From: Paenibacillus sp. SYP-B3998
GTDB lineage: Bacteria > Bacillota > Bacilli > Paenibacillales > NBRC-103111
Assembly: GCF_010820665.1 (NCBI RefSeq)
Contig: NZ_JAAIKC010000016.1
Location: 39,922-103,921, forward strand
Direction of reading: 5' to 3'
Length of the DNA stretch: 64,000 bases
The notes below the pieces were generated by a model. The model made no database searches. It worked only from the letters and a program-made list of their open reading frames with translations, and was not told the origin of the DNA. The translations under genes were made by a program, and so were the position numbers. This document shows, piece by piece, positions 46,550 through 55,877 of this stretch. The first letter of the stretch is position 1. Each line of letters opens with the position of its first letter.

Positions 46550-48440
46550 CAGCAGACATTCCTCCGGATAAAATTAAATAAGGGAGCAGCATCAAAACCT
46601 TGGTCGAGACTCCTTTTGTACTCTCCACTTGAATCCCATACTCGCTCCCATAGTACATCTTAATTCGCTGCGTGACATTGCGCAGACCGATACCGTTGCC
46701 ATCATTCTCGCCGTTAGCCTTGTTGCCATATTGGTTATGGAAGCGCACATCCTCCATTCCGATCTTCTCATGAAGTTCCATGAGCCTCTCTGCGGTAATA
46801 CCAGCTCCATTATCCATAACTTCAATCAGCATTCCCTCTTTAGTAAGGCTCGCGCGAATCCAGATGACAACTCCTTCTCTTCTAGCTCTATCGATATTCA
46901 TGCCGTGTTTGACAGCGTTCTCCACTAGCGGCTGTAGGGACATTTTCAGCACTTCCTGCTCAAGATAGCCCTCTGGAATATCCATCTTCAGCTCCAACTT
47001 ATCGTCATAACGGATGTTCATGATGGCGATATAGTTCTGGATATGCACCATTTCGTCCCGCAGCCGAACATGAACACTGGACCACTTCAGGCTGTAGCGC
47101 ATCATAGCGCCGAGGGAGGTCAATGCATCGGAGATCGTATACTGCGCCTCGACTTCGGCCAGCATTTTTAAGTTTTCCAACGTATTATAGAGGAAATGGG
47201 CGTCGATCTGATTTTTGAGCGAGTTTAGTTCGGCTTCTTTCGTTGCGGCTTTCTTGTTCACGGCTTCAACGATAAGCTCATTCAACTTTTTCAACATCTG
47301 TCGGAAATGATGCGCAAGCTCGCCCACTTCTCCGCCAGCATCGATATCGATCTGCACATTCAGGTCGCCACGACGCACTTTTTTCATCGAATCCCGTAAA
47401 ATGTGCAGCTTTTTCAAAATAAGAGACTGCAGGAAATAGGTGATCACCGACAAAAGCGCGATCAAGACCACCGCTGCAGCGATGAAAAGATTGCGGGTAT
47501 GCTTAATTTGCGTGACTGGATTTTCCAGTGACACCACATTCAACAGATGCGCCCCCAGTTGATCAATAGGTGTAGACAGGCACAGATATGGCGTACTCCC
47601 AATTGTAAACGTAAAACTGGATCCCTTCTGATGCGGGTGTGCTTCCCAATCACGACGAAGCTGCTCCAGATTCATGCCTTTAAAGAAGGGGCTGCCAGTA
47701 TCCGTAAAAACTCGCCCCGAACGGTCTACAATCAGCATATGGGACTGACCATCTTGGATCGGACTGAACGCCTTCTGAAAAAATTTATTAATCAGCATAT
47801 CCACTTCCCTAATGCCGACATGCGTATCACTCCGATAATAGATCTCCCAAAGCAGCGATACATAGGTCGAGGTTGACTCCATGTCCGTGTTTTCACGCTT
47901 CATAATGTCCTTCTCATCCTTCAAAATATCCCACCAAACCGTTCCCTTTTTAGCTAACACGTCCTTATACCAGGCTCTTCCCTCAATTCGGCTTTCATTA
48001 AAGATGACTGGCCAGATTTCCTTGATGCTCGGATTATTCGTAAACAAGCGGACATTTAAGATGTTTGGATTACTAAACATGAGTCGCTGTAAGTTTGAAG
48101 ACGTATTCGTATTGAAATCGACCAATTCCATAACTTCTAACTCCCGGGTACTGAGCAAATAATTAAGAACCTCTCGATCGGCGATGGACAGTTGAGCGGT
48201 CCGCTCCATAATTTCAATATTGTTGAGAATACTGGCCTTCTCGCTCTCTAATACATATTGATTTTTCTTGAGCGTGTCTTGAATCGTGTTCTGATAAAAC
48301 TCATTAAACAGATACCACGAGAACAAACTAATAGGGATTAAAATAATAACAATATAAGCGACGATCAGTTTCACCTGTATGGAAATACGGTTCGTCAACT
48401 GCGTGAGCCGCATTCTGCACTTGCCAAGAACGTTCCCCAT
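46527..48440 (-). CDS. Sensor histidine kinase, YesM type (kinase 2)
   Basis: 637 residues from ATG 48440 (a GTG at 48464 is possible; neither has a strong Shine-Dalgarno). TM1 near 20-42, a Cache-like sensor of about 260 residues, TM2 near 325-345, HAMP, and a His_kinase domain with H-box QIDAHFLYN (family norm QINPHFLYN, so N and P are changed while His stays), N-box LVENAVKHG and G-box MDNGAGI. A terminator separates it from the importer 2 operon upstream. Confidence 0.9.
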   Translation of the reverse strand: MGNVLGKCRMRLTQLTNRISIQVKLIVAYIVIILIPISLFSWYLFNEFYQNTIQDTLKKNQYVLESEKASILNNIEIMERTAQLSIADREVLNYLLSTRELEVMELVDFNTNTSSNLQRLMFSNPNILNVRLFTNNPSIKEIWPVIFNESRIEGRAWYKDVLAKKGTVWWDILKDEKDIMKRENTDMESTSTYVSLLWEIYYRSDTHVGIREVDMLINKFFQKAFSPIQDGQSHMLIVDRSGRVFTDTGSPFFKGMNLEQLRRDWEAHPHQKGSSFTFTIGSTPYLCLSTPIDQLGAHLLNVVSLENPVTQIKHTRNLFIAAAVVLIALLSVITYFLQSLILKKLHILRDSMKKVRRGDLNVQIDIDAGGEVGELAHHFRQMLKKLNELIVEAVNKKAATKEAELNSLKNQIDAHFLYNTLENLKMLAEVEAQYTISDALTSLGAMMRYSLKWSSVHVRLRDEMVHIQNYIAIMNIRYDDKLELKMDIPEGYLEQEVLKMSLQPLVENAVKHGMNIDRARREGVVIWIRASLTKEGMLIEVMDNGAGITAERLMELHEKIGMEDVRFHNQYGNKANGENDGNGIGLRNVTQRIKMYYGSEYGIQVESTKGVSTKVLMLLPYLILSGGMSADEKNTYR

Positions 48441-48519
48441 GTCTACACATCCAGCCTCTCTCACTCTAGTCTTCCTATTTTAATATAAAATGTGACAGAT
48501 GAGGGAAAAACACGAAGCT

Positions 48520-48554
48520 AAAAACCCGAAAATCCGGATGACCGGGCTTTCGGG
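48520..48554 (-). terminator. Terminator of importer 2 operon
   Basis: Minus strand: CCCGAAA pairs with TTTCGGG, then TTTTTAGC. Confidence 0.75.
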
Positions 48555-48587
48555 CTGACGCATAGAGCTACTTCGAGAATTGCGGTG

Positions 48588-50291
48588 TTACTTCGCAAAC
48601 TGTTCAATCTTCTGTTTATTCGATTCAAATTCCTTTTGTTGATACGCCTTTACCTTATCCAGACCCGCCGCTTTGCGGTCATTCTGGAATTTCTCAAAGA
48701 GCTGATCGAACTCTGCGTCGGATTTGCTTAGCAGCAGCTTCGGCAGCGCTTTGCCCCAAATCTGCGCGATTTTACTGTTAGCGATCCCTTCTTCAGATGT
48801 CCCTGACGGAGTAATGTTATCATATTGCGAGAAGCTCTTCGTCTTGCCTTTCGTCCACTCTTCCGGCTGTTTCATCGGCTCCACAGTTGGCGGCGCCCAT
48901 TTCAAAATCATATTTGTGTCCATCAGCATCCAGTACGTGAAAGACGAACCATATTTTTTATCAAATGCTGCACGGTCTTTGTTCATCAAATCAAACACTT
49001 CCGGCTTAAATTGATCCTTGCCGTCAATCGTGTCGTAGCTAACGCCTTTTTCTCCTAGGTACACATCTTTATTGCCTTCCTCACTCATCAGATAGCTTAG
49101 GAACTTAATCGCTCTCGCTTTATCCTTGACGTCTTTGGAGATCAACGTTACCGTCCAACCGGAGATGCCTGGACCTGGCAAGGCAGGCGCATCTTTTTTG
49201 GCGTTGGCGGGGCCGTCCACAGCAATATATACTTTGTTAGGATCTTTTTGATATAAGGAAATATTTTGGTTAGCCAAATCCGAGCGCTGATACAACATGG
49301 CGAAGTAACGGCCCTGCGCGGTTTTCTCTTCCATTTGCGGGCGTTTGTCGATGAAAATATCTTTGGCTAGCAAGCCCATTTCATTGGCTTTACGGAATGT
49401 TTTCAGCCAGCTCACATATTCCGGATCAGTGAAACGATCGTAGAGCTTGCCATCCTTTTCATAAGGAATTGCAAGAAAGTTTGCTAGCATGGAATTGTTT
49501 TGTGCTGCGTCCAGAAATGATAAGTTCCCTTTGTCTTGAAAATCATGCAAACCAAGCGGAATGAGCGGTTGACCGTTCACTTCCGGGAACTTCTCTTTAG
49601 CCGCTTTCAGGGCGCTCAGAAACCCTTCAGGCGTTCTCATATCCGGCTTGCCAATTGCCTCATACATATCTTTGCGAACCAAGAACGTTTGGGTCGAAGT
49701 GAAGTTTTCCCCAAACTTCTTGTAGTCCTGCTGAGAGGAAGAAGCATTCGGATAGCCATAAAATTTGCCGTCCTTCTGTGTGTACCAGGATGTCTTGGCA
49801 GGGTCGGCCACCTTGAAGAAATACGGATCATACTGCTTCGCGAGATCACTCAGCGGGAGCACCATATTGCCTTCGATCATTTTCTTCACCGCATCCTCGT
49901 ACCAACCGAGCGTAATGAAGTCAGGCAGCTTGCCGGAAGCGATCATCGTGTTCAGCTTCTCGTTCTCATTGCCAGCAGGCACGATGAAGTTCACGTTTAC
50001 GCCGGTTTTCTTCGTGATGTACTGGGAAGTTGCGTCAACGCCCCACTTGTTCGGAAACCAAGAGAAGTTCAAGTACCAATCAAACGTAATGGGCTTTGTG
50101 TCGGATTTCCAGCCTGGCTCATCGGCATTTGCCGCAGGCGCTGGGGAACTTGTACCTTTTTCTGCCGCTTTCGTTGGCTGCGGACTCGTGGAGCCGCTTG
50201 CGCCTTTATCCGTTGAACAAGCGCTTAAGGATACGGCTGTGAACAGAGCAAGCAGTGTAGTTAATGTCTTGCGCGTTTTACTCTTCCTCAT
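48588..50291 (-). CDS. Extracellular solute-binding lipoprotein (importer 2)
   Basis: 567 residues. Lipobox LSAC at Cys25, then a Ser/Pro/Ala-rich linker (about 26-60) and a family 1 binding domain (ITFDWYLNFSWFPNKWG, MMIE... to QKIEQFAK), of the large LipO/YtcQ class with a DUF3502-like end. Only a weak GGGG precedes the ATG. Third gene of the importer 2 operon; by regulon membership probably binds beta-1,3- or beta-1,6-gluco-oligosaccharides. Confidence 0.92.
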   Translation of the reverse strand: MRKSKTRKTLTTLLALFTAVSLSACSTDKGASGSTSPQPTKAAEKGTSSPAPAANADEPGWKSDTKPITFDWYLNFSWFPNKWGVDATSQYITKKTGVNVNFIVPAGNENEKLNTMIASGKLPDFITLGWYEDAVKKMIEGNMVLPLSDLAKQYDPYFFKVADPAKTSWYTQKDGKFYGYPNASSSQQDYKKFGENFTSTQTFLVRKDMYEAIGKPDMRTPEGFLSALKAAKEKFPEVNGQPLIPLGLHDFQDKGNLSFLDAAQNNSMLANFLAIPYEKDGKLYDRFTDPEYVSWLKTFRKANEMGLLAKDIFIDKRPQMEEKTAQGRYFAMLYQRSDLANQNISLYQKDPNKVYIAVDGPANAKKDAPALPGPGISGWTVTLISKDVKDKARAIKFLSYLMSEEGNKDVYLGEKGVSYDTIDGKDQFKPEVFDLMNKDRAAFDKKYGSSFTYWMLMDTNMILKWAPPTVEPMKQPEEWTKGKTKSFSQYDNITPSGTSEEGIANSKIAQIWGKALPKLLLSKSDAEFDQLFEKFQNDRKAAGLDKVKAYQQKEFESNKQKIEQFAK

Positions 50292-50392
50292 GTGCGTTTT
50301 CCCCTATTCTGCATCATAATGGTATGTTCAATCTCTGTCATAAGACAAAGATTATCACCGGAATCTGGTGGAAAGGAAACAGGATCAAGCGC

Positions 50393-51280
50393 TTAACCTT
50401 TGATCGAACCAATCATGAAACCCTTTACAAAATATTTCTGTAAGAACGGATACGCGATAACAATCGGCATGGTGGTCACCACCATCGTCGCCAGCTTAAC
50501 AGACTGGGAGGATACCGTCTTAAAAATGTTGCCTGATGTTGCGGCGACCATTTGGTTGGAGCTAGACTGCGCCACGACACGGTATAAATACGTTTGAATC
50601 GGCTGAAGGTCACTCTTGTTAATAAAGATCATCCCCGTGAAATAGTCATTCCATTGATAAACGCCGTGGAAAAGCGCAATGGTGGCAATGACAGGCATGG
50701 ATACCGGGAGAATGATTTGGTAAAAGATTTTGAAATCGTTAGCGCCATCGATCTTGGCGGCTTCTTCCAATGCATCGGGAATTTCCCGGAAGAAAGAAAG
50801 GAAGATAATGAGATCGAAAAAGCTAAACATCGCTGGGATAATGTAGACCCAGAAGCTATCTAGCATCCCTATATCGCGGATTAGCAAGTAATAAGGAATC
50901 AAGCCACCGCTGAAAAACATCGTAACAGTACCCATGATCATGTAGACCCGGCGGCCTATAAGCTCTCTGCGCGAGAAAGCGTAAGCGACCATCGCCGTGA
51001 AGAGCACGTGGATGACGGTGCCGACGAGCGTTTTGGCTACGGTGACACCCATGGCGAGCATAATGCCGTCGTTGGCGAATACAGCTAAATAGCTGTCGAT
51101 GCTAAACATCCGAGGCCACCAGTAGATACCGCCCCGCATGGCGTCTTGGCCTTCATTGAAAGAGTTGACAAGCACATACCAGATCGGGTAGAGCGTGGCG
51201 AAGCAGATAGCAAGCATCAGCAAATTATTAAACTGGTCAAAAACGACCTCTTTGAAGGTTCTTCGTTTCAAGGAAAGCAT
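50393..51280 (-). CDS. ABC sugar importer permease, YtcP type (importer 2)
   Basis: 295 residues, six helices, EAA loop EEAAKIDGANDFK, and the family tail KYFVKGFMIGSIKG. Second gene of the operon, 16 bp after the LplB-type permease. Lacks an ATPase partner in the window. Confidence 0.93.
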   Translation of the reverse strand: MLSLKRRTFKEVVFDQFNNLLMLAICFATLYPIWYVLVNSFNEGQDAMRGGIYWWPRMFSIDSYLAVFANDGIMLAMGVTVAKTLVGTVIHVLFTAMVAYAFSRRELIGRRVYMIMGTVTMFFSGGLIPYYLLIRDIGMLDSFWVYIIPAMFSFFDLIIFLSFFREIPDALEEAAKIDGANDFKIFYQIILPVSMPVIATIALFHGVYQWNDYFTGMIFINKSDLQPIQTYLYRVVAQSSSNQMVAATSGNIFKTVSSQSVKLATMVVTTMPIVIAYPFLQKYFVKGFMIGSIKG

Positions 51281-51296
51281 TGCTGTGCCACCTCTT

Positions 51297-52265
51297 TCAA
51301 AATAATGATGTATTGTTCATACGCTTCGTGATGAAGTTCGCCGAGAGCAACAGCACGAGTGATATGAGGGATTTAATTAAGCCAACCGCTGTTGCATAGG
51401 AGAAGCGGCTCTGTTGAAGACCAACCTGGTAGACGTATACGTCGATGACGTTGCTGGCAGTTTCGTTCAGTTGATTCTTGAGAACGAGAATTTGATCAAA
51501 GTTCGAGTTGAGAATGCCGCTGACGGCGAGAATAAACAAGATCGTGATTGTGCCTTTGATGGATGGCAGCGTGACATAGAACATTTTCTGAAACCGTCCT
51601 GCGCCGTCGATGGTCGCCGCTTCATACATTTCAGGCGAGACACCCGAGATTGCTGCCAGATAGATGATGGCAGACCATCCTAGCTCCTTCCAAATGTCCG
51701 AAGTGATAATAAGACTCCAGAAATATTGAGGCTCAGCCAAATAACTAATCGGCTCTTTGATGATTTTCAGCGCCATCAATAAGTTATTGATAATGCCGAC
51801 ATCTGCCAGCCACGTAGCGAGGATACCTCCGAGAATGACCCATGACAGAAAGTGAGGGAGATACGAGATCGTCTGCACCAGCTTCTTGAAACGGACGGAG
51901 CGGATTTCGTTCAAAAATAGCGCGAAGGCAATTGGCAAGGGAAAACCGATGATCAGCTTGAGCACACTCATGCCAAGGGTATTCTTAATAACATAACCTA
52001 GATTGTCATCTTCCATGAAAGCTTTGAAGTGCTCGAGTCCAGCCCAAGGGGCTTCAGAAATCGTTTTGATGATATTAAAATCCTTGAAGGCAATAATGAT
52101 TCCATACATCGGTACATAGTTGAAAATAATCATCCAGGCGACGCCAAGTAGCGCCATCGCCTGCAAATAGCGTTGTCCGTATAGTATGCGAAGCAGCCTT
52201 GTCGCTTTTCTTCTAGCTGCAGTTACTTTGTGATTCGGAATGGGGATATCCACTTCTGTATTCAT
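51297..52265 (-). CDS. ABC sugar importer permease, LplB type (importer 2)
   Basis: 322 residues, six helices after a charged N-terminus (MNTEVDIPIPNHK), EAA loop EAATIDGAGRFQK. GGAGGT lies about 9-10 nt before the ATG. First gene of importer 2; a box L promoter lies about 55-120 bp upstream. A truncated copy of this gene start occurs at 55419-55547. Confidence 0.92.
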   Translation of the reverse strand: MNTEVDIPIPNHKVTAARRKATRLLRILYGQRYLQAMALLGVAWMIIFNYVPMYGIIIAFKDFNIIKTISEAPWAGLEHFKAFMEDDNLGYVIKNTLGMSVLKLIIGFPLPIAFALFLNEIRSVRFKKLVQTISYLPHFLSWVILGGILATWLADVGIINNLLMALKIIKEPISYLAEPQYFWSLIITSDIWKELGWSAIIYLAAISGVSPEMYEAATIDGAGRFQKMFYVTLPSIKGTITILFILAVSGILNSNFDQILVLKNQLNETASNVIDVYVYQVGLQQSRFSYATAVGLIKSLISLVLLLSANFITKRMNNTSLF

Positions 52266-52318
52266 TCTGGCTGTACCTCCAGTGCCTTCCGCATTTTTGT
52301 AAGCAGTTCATTTCACTC

Positions 52319-52384
52319 ATTGTACGTCCTTCCTTCTGGCAATGTAAGGCTTCAAATTTCAGCTATGGTTGCCATTTTTCAGGT
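52319..52384 (-). promoter_or_regulatory. Box L promoter (copy C) for importer 2
   Basis: Minus strand: ACCTGAAAAA starting at 52384, then TGAAATTT, with two candidate -10 elements, TACATT (38 bp from the box start) and TACAAT (60 bp). The same pair of spacings occurs in copy D at 55.6 kb. Confidence 0.65.
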
Positions 52385-52574
52385 GATGTTCCTCCGGTTT
52401 GTACTCGGTGCTACCTAGATACAGTTGATGCACATAGCTAACGCTCGTGGTACAGGATCTGTAGGCGTTAAGAGTGGACGGTTAAGTAGACGGAGATGGT
52501 AGGCACTTGCTGCTGCGCGGAGTTGGGATTGGCAACTGGTTTGCTTCCCGAAGGGTACATGTGGACACTATGTG

Positions 52575-52622
52575 AAATTCCACGATTGCTAGAACATGAT
52601 ATTGTTCATATGTGGAATTTTT
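52575..52622 (-). terminator. Hairpin after ADP-ribosylglycohydrolase gene
   Basis: AAATTCCAC pairs with GTGGAATTT with an inner GAACA/TGTTC stem; T-runs are short on the minus strand and longer on the plus strand. Confidence 0.55.
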
Positions 52623-52654
52623 CCGAAAATACTTTTATTAAAAATGGTGAATAC

Positions 52655-54046
52655 TTAATCCGCGTTCTCGTTCACATAGAGTTCGCTGGGTTGAATTCGA
52701 TGTTGGCCGGTGTGCAGCAGCTCTGGCAAACGCCCCATCCGCTCAGCCAAACGGGAAAGCTTTTGCTCATTAAAATTAGATAGCCCCGTATGAATCCGGT
52801 CCTGGAATGGCTTAAGCCATCTTGTTTCCAAGCTTTCAGAACCGAAATAAACCCCGAGCAGAGAGCCAGCTGTTGCACCAAAGCTGTCCGTATCGTTGCC
52901 TTGCATCACCTGCTTGCATATCCCGTCGCCGACATTGTCAGCAAATCGAAATGTATTAATTAAGGTGCCAATTTCCTGATAAACCTGACAATGGAAAAAA
53001 TTTGCATGCTTATGGTTAATGCTCTGATAGGCTTCCAGCCAGTTGTCTGCATCCGCGACCATCTGCAGGCAATCGTGAGTAATCTCATAGAATCGGCTCC
53101 GTCTAGGTACGAATTGCAGTGCAGTACTGATTATTTCAATCGGATCGCGCAGCACCTGTGCGACAGCAATCGCAGCGGCAATGAACATCGTGGCGTAGAT
53201 GCCGGTCCGGCGATGTGTAAAACTTGCATCCCGCCAAGCCAACTCAGCGGCAAGGGCTGGTTGACCGGGGCAGGCATAACCGTAAGCGTCTGCGCGAATC
53301 GCAGCGCCGCATAGTTCCGTATCCTGTACCAAGAAGTCGGGCCAAGCCTCGATTTCAGAATGATTGAATATGTCCTTATCATGCTCCAAATAGCTAATCC
53401 CCGATCGAAGCAGGATGACCCTCTCCGGACCCCAAGTTGTACTTATCGGCAAATGATTTATCCATAAATCTCTTAAATTTCTTTTCGTAAAACCAGCGCC
53501 GAATTGCTCTAACACAATCATTCCCATTAAGGTGTAATTAATATCGTCGTCAGGCGCCACGTAACAAATTCGTCCCCGGGTCGTCTCAAACCAGGACCAA
53601 TGACGACGATCCAACGCATGGAGGATTTCATCAGAAATGTAATCGTTCAGTGGCCATTCCCCTACGGAAGTTAACGCTTGACGCAATTCCGACAGGCTGG
53701 GGTTTACCTCAATCGGTTTGCCCAGCATTGAGCCGCAAACTGAGGCGAGGAATGCCGCCTCTACCCGCTTGGAGCTCTCCTTCAGATTCAGGATTCCGAC
53801 CTGGCCGAGAGGTCGAGCCGGATCGCATTCCCGCCATATCTCTTCTAAATCGTTCGGCTCATAGTAAGACCAATTGTCCCTTATTGGAATGGCAGCCAAG
53901 CTATGAGCGAATTCCATATAGGCATCATAGCTTGCGGGAAGCTGTTCCAGCTTGGCTAAATAACCGGAAGTTTGATGCCCCTGCTCGAATTTGTTGCGCA
54001 GAATCCCCTCCAATTGACGTTTAAGAAATGAGAGTGATGGCAGCAT
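52655..54046 (-). CDS. ADP-ribosylglycohydrolase family protein
   Basis: 463 residues. The all-helical fold of the family is seen in the C-terminal 370: GSMLGKPIE at about 107, the metal-binding DDDINYT at about 165, and GNDTDSFGATAGSLLG near 400, so both magnesium sites look complete. The N-terminal 90 residues are extra. The family removes ADP-ribose from proteins or small molecules. AAGGAG is 7 nt before the ATG and the gene follows the GH16 gene by 31 bp, so they form an operon; why a laminarinase would pair with it is unclear. Confidence 0.85.
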   Translation of the reverse strand: MLPSLSFLKRQLEGILRNKFEQGHQTSGYLAKLEQLPASYDAYMEFAHSLAAIPIRDNWSYYEPNDLEEIWRECDPARPLGQVGILNLKESSKRVEAAFLASVCGSMLGKPIEVNPSLSELRQALTSVGEWPLNDYISDEILHALDRRHWSWFETTRGRICYVAPDDDINYTLMGMIVLEQFGAGFTKRNLRDLWINHLPISTTWGPERVILLRSGISYLEHDKDIFNHSEIEAWPDFLVQDTELCGAAIRADAYGYACPGQPALAAELAWRDASFTHRRTGIYATMFIAAAIAVAQVLRDPIEIISTALQFVPRRSRFYEITHDCLQMVADADNWLEAYQSINHKHANFFHCQVYQEIGTLINTFRFADNVGDGICKQVMQGNDTDSFGATAGSLLGVYFGSESLETRWLKPFQDRIHTGLSNFNEQKLSRLAERMGRLPELLHTGQHRIQPSELYVNENAD

Positions 54047-54077
54047 GCTGTTATCTCCTTTATCTAATTACAGTGGC

Positions 54078-55343
54078 CTAGGCTTTAATCATTCTCCACT
54101 TCTGGGCACCTGTTCCGTTATCAGACCAAATTTGTACATTCGCACCATTGACAATTGCACCAGAGCTCACGTCTAATGCTTTTCCGCTTCCTATGTTGAT
54201 TAGCTTAAAGCTGCCATCGCCGTTATCGACAATGTTCCATTTTTGTGCTGCTGTTCCATTGTCCGACCAGATCTGGACATTGGTGCCGTCCGTTATTCCC
54301 GCACCGTCGACGTCCAAGGATTTGCCACTGTTCGGGTTGATCAGCTTGTAGCTTCCGTCCGCGTTAGCAAACACTTGCCATTTCTGGGCTGCCTTATCGT
54401 TATCCGTATAGATTTGCACATTCGTACCATCTGCTGTTCCTGCAGCATATATATCAAGCGCTTTACCGCTGTTCATATTGATCAGCTTATATACTGCTCC
54501 CGTCTGTATGGGTGTGGACCCTGCTGTATAGACGCGCACATAATCAATGGCCATCGTTTGCGGAAACTTCGTACTAGCATCCGGGTTCCCCGGCCAATTA
54601 CCGCCTACAGCCAGGTTCATGATCATAAAAAACGGGTGATCGTAAACCCATGTTTGACCCGCACCCAGTTGGCTTTTGTTGAAAGTGTGATAAATGTTTC
54701 CATCCACATACCAACGGATTTGCGTCGGCTCCCACTCTATTGAGAACACATGGAACGCGTCCTTGAACTTTTGTCCATTTGGCAGACTGTAGGATTTTCC
54801 AATCCCACCGGAACCGGAATAACCTGGGCCGTGCGCAGTGCCGTATATCCTAGAGGAGTCCTGACCCAAATTCTCCATGATGTCTATTTCTCCGCAATTA
54901 GGCCACCCTGCCGAATCCAGGTTATCTCCGAGCATCCAGAACGCAGGCCAGATTCCCTTCCAATATGGCAATTTGATGCGCGCTTCGAACTTTCCATATG
55001 CTTGAGTGAATAGTCCCTTTGTCAGCAATCGTGCGGATGTATAAGGGTTTCCCCCGACATTTTCTTTGATTGCTTTTATAATTAAATTTCCATTCCCATC
55101 CAAGTATGAATTGTTTCTGCTGTCTGTATAGTACTCTAGTTCATTGTTTCCCCAGCCGTTGCCTCCGATATCATATTTCCATTTGCCAGCATCAGGCGAA
55201 GTGCCGGAATTGCCATTAAATTCATCGCTCCATACCAAGTTCCAAGTTGTCGCAGCTTTAATCGAAGGAAGTGGAGCAGAGAACAGACAGAATAGCATAA
55301 GGCATATTACAGTGTAGAGAAACATCATTTTCATTTTTATCAA
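54078..55343 (-). CDS. Secreted GH16 beta-1,3-glucanase (laminarinase type) with ricin-type lectin
   Basis: 421 residues from TTG 55343, 7 nt after AAGGAGG; ATG 55334 is the alternative. Signal peptide about 1-32; GH16 jelly roll about 35-275 with WSDEFNG near the start and the catalytic GEIDIMEN (about residue 150); ricin B trefoil about 285-421 with three QKW repeats. Predicted to cut beta-1,3- or mixed-linkage glucan outside the cell. Downstream of a box L promoter and a truncated permease leader ORF. Confidence 0.93.
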   Translation of the reverse strand: MIKMKMMFLYTVICLMLFCLFSAPLPSIKAATTWNLVWSDEFNGNSGTSPDAGKWKYDIGGNGWGNNELEYYTDSRNNSYLDGNGNLIIKAIKENVGGNPYTSARLLTKGLFTQAYGKFEARIKLPYWKGIWPAFWMLGDNLDSAGWPNCGEIDIMENLGQDSSRIYGTAHGPGYSGSGGIGKSYSLPNGQKFKDAFHVFSIEWEPTQIRWYVDGNIYHTFNKSQLGAGQTWVYDHPFFMIMNLAVGGNWPGNPDASTKFPQTMAIDYVRVYTAGSTPIQTGAVYKLINMNSGKALDIYAAGTADGTNVQIYTDNDKAAQKWQVFANADGSYKLINPNSGKSLDVDGAGITDGTNVQIWSDNGTAAQKWNIVDNGDGSFKLINIGSGKALDVSSGAIVNGANVQIWSDNGTGAQKWRMIKA

Positions 55344-55418
55344 AGAAAGTCCTCCTTTTTCATGCAAATAGTTAAGCTGGTTTCTTTGAATGCTTCACGC
55401 TGCTTGAAGGAGATGGTC

Positions 55419-55547
55419 TTAGCTGTTCACTGATCTGCTCTTTCTGCTTGAGCTCCTTTCGTTGTCCATGCGCAGCAGCTTTAAAATATTGCTACTAGAT
55501 GCAGCTGACGGATGACGAGAGATAGAGATATCCTTATCTGTGTTCAT
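55419..55547 (-). pseudogene. 42-codon leader ORF derived from an LplB-type permease start
   Basis: Begins MNTDKDISI, like the MNTEVDIPI of the importer 2 permease, with the same GGAGGT before the ATG, then loses similarity and stops after 42 codons. It lies between box L copy D and the GH16 gene. Either a dead remnant or a translated leader. Confidence 0.6.
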
Positions 55548-55602
55548 TCTGGCTACACCTCCAACGTGTAGATTTCATTCTGCAATTATTTTCATATCAC
55601 TC

Positions 55603-55668
55603 ATTGTAAGTGGTATCTACTTACATTGTAAGGGTGTAAATTTCATCTTTGGTTTCCATTTTCCAGGT
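55603..55668 (-). promoter_or_regulatory. Box L promoter (copy D) for GH16 and ADP-ribosylglycohydrolase
   Basis: Minus strand: ACCTGGAAAA starting at 55668, then TGAAATTT, with TACAAT elements 38 and 60 bp from the box start, the latter followed by GAGTG as in copy C. Confidence 0.65.
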
Positions 55669-55803
55669 TGTGTTCCACCATCGTAAAAATAGCTCTTTAG
55701 TGAGAACGGCGGACGAATTATAGCCCCACCGAAGTCGTCGCTCTGCAGATACACCTTCTCGCTATAGATGACAACCGGATTTAAAAAAAGCAAGAGACCA
55801 ACT

Positions 55804-55838
55804 GGGCAGCATCCGACGTTTCATATCGGATGCTGCCC
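55804..55838 (-). terminator. Terminator of the solute-binding protein pseudogene
   Basis: Perfect 13-bp stem GGGCAGCATCCGA / TCGGATGCTGCCC; on the minus strand a T-run lies about 11 bp further on. Confidence 0.7.
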
Positions 55839-55877
55839 CTGTAGCCCCATGCTTTTTGCTTATTTGTTATTCTTTTC

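Larger units (their letters stand above)
52266..52654. other. Intergenic region between importer 2 and the ADP-ribosylglycohydrolase gene
   Basis: 389 bp with the importer promoter (52319-52384) and a hairpin (52575-52622); nothing else recognised. Confidence 0.6.
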
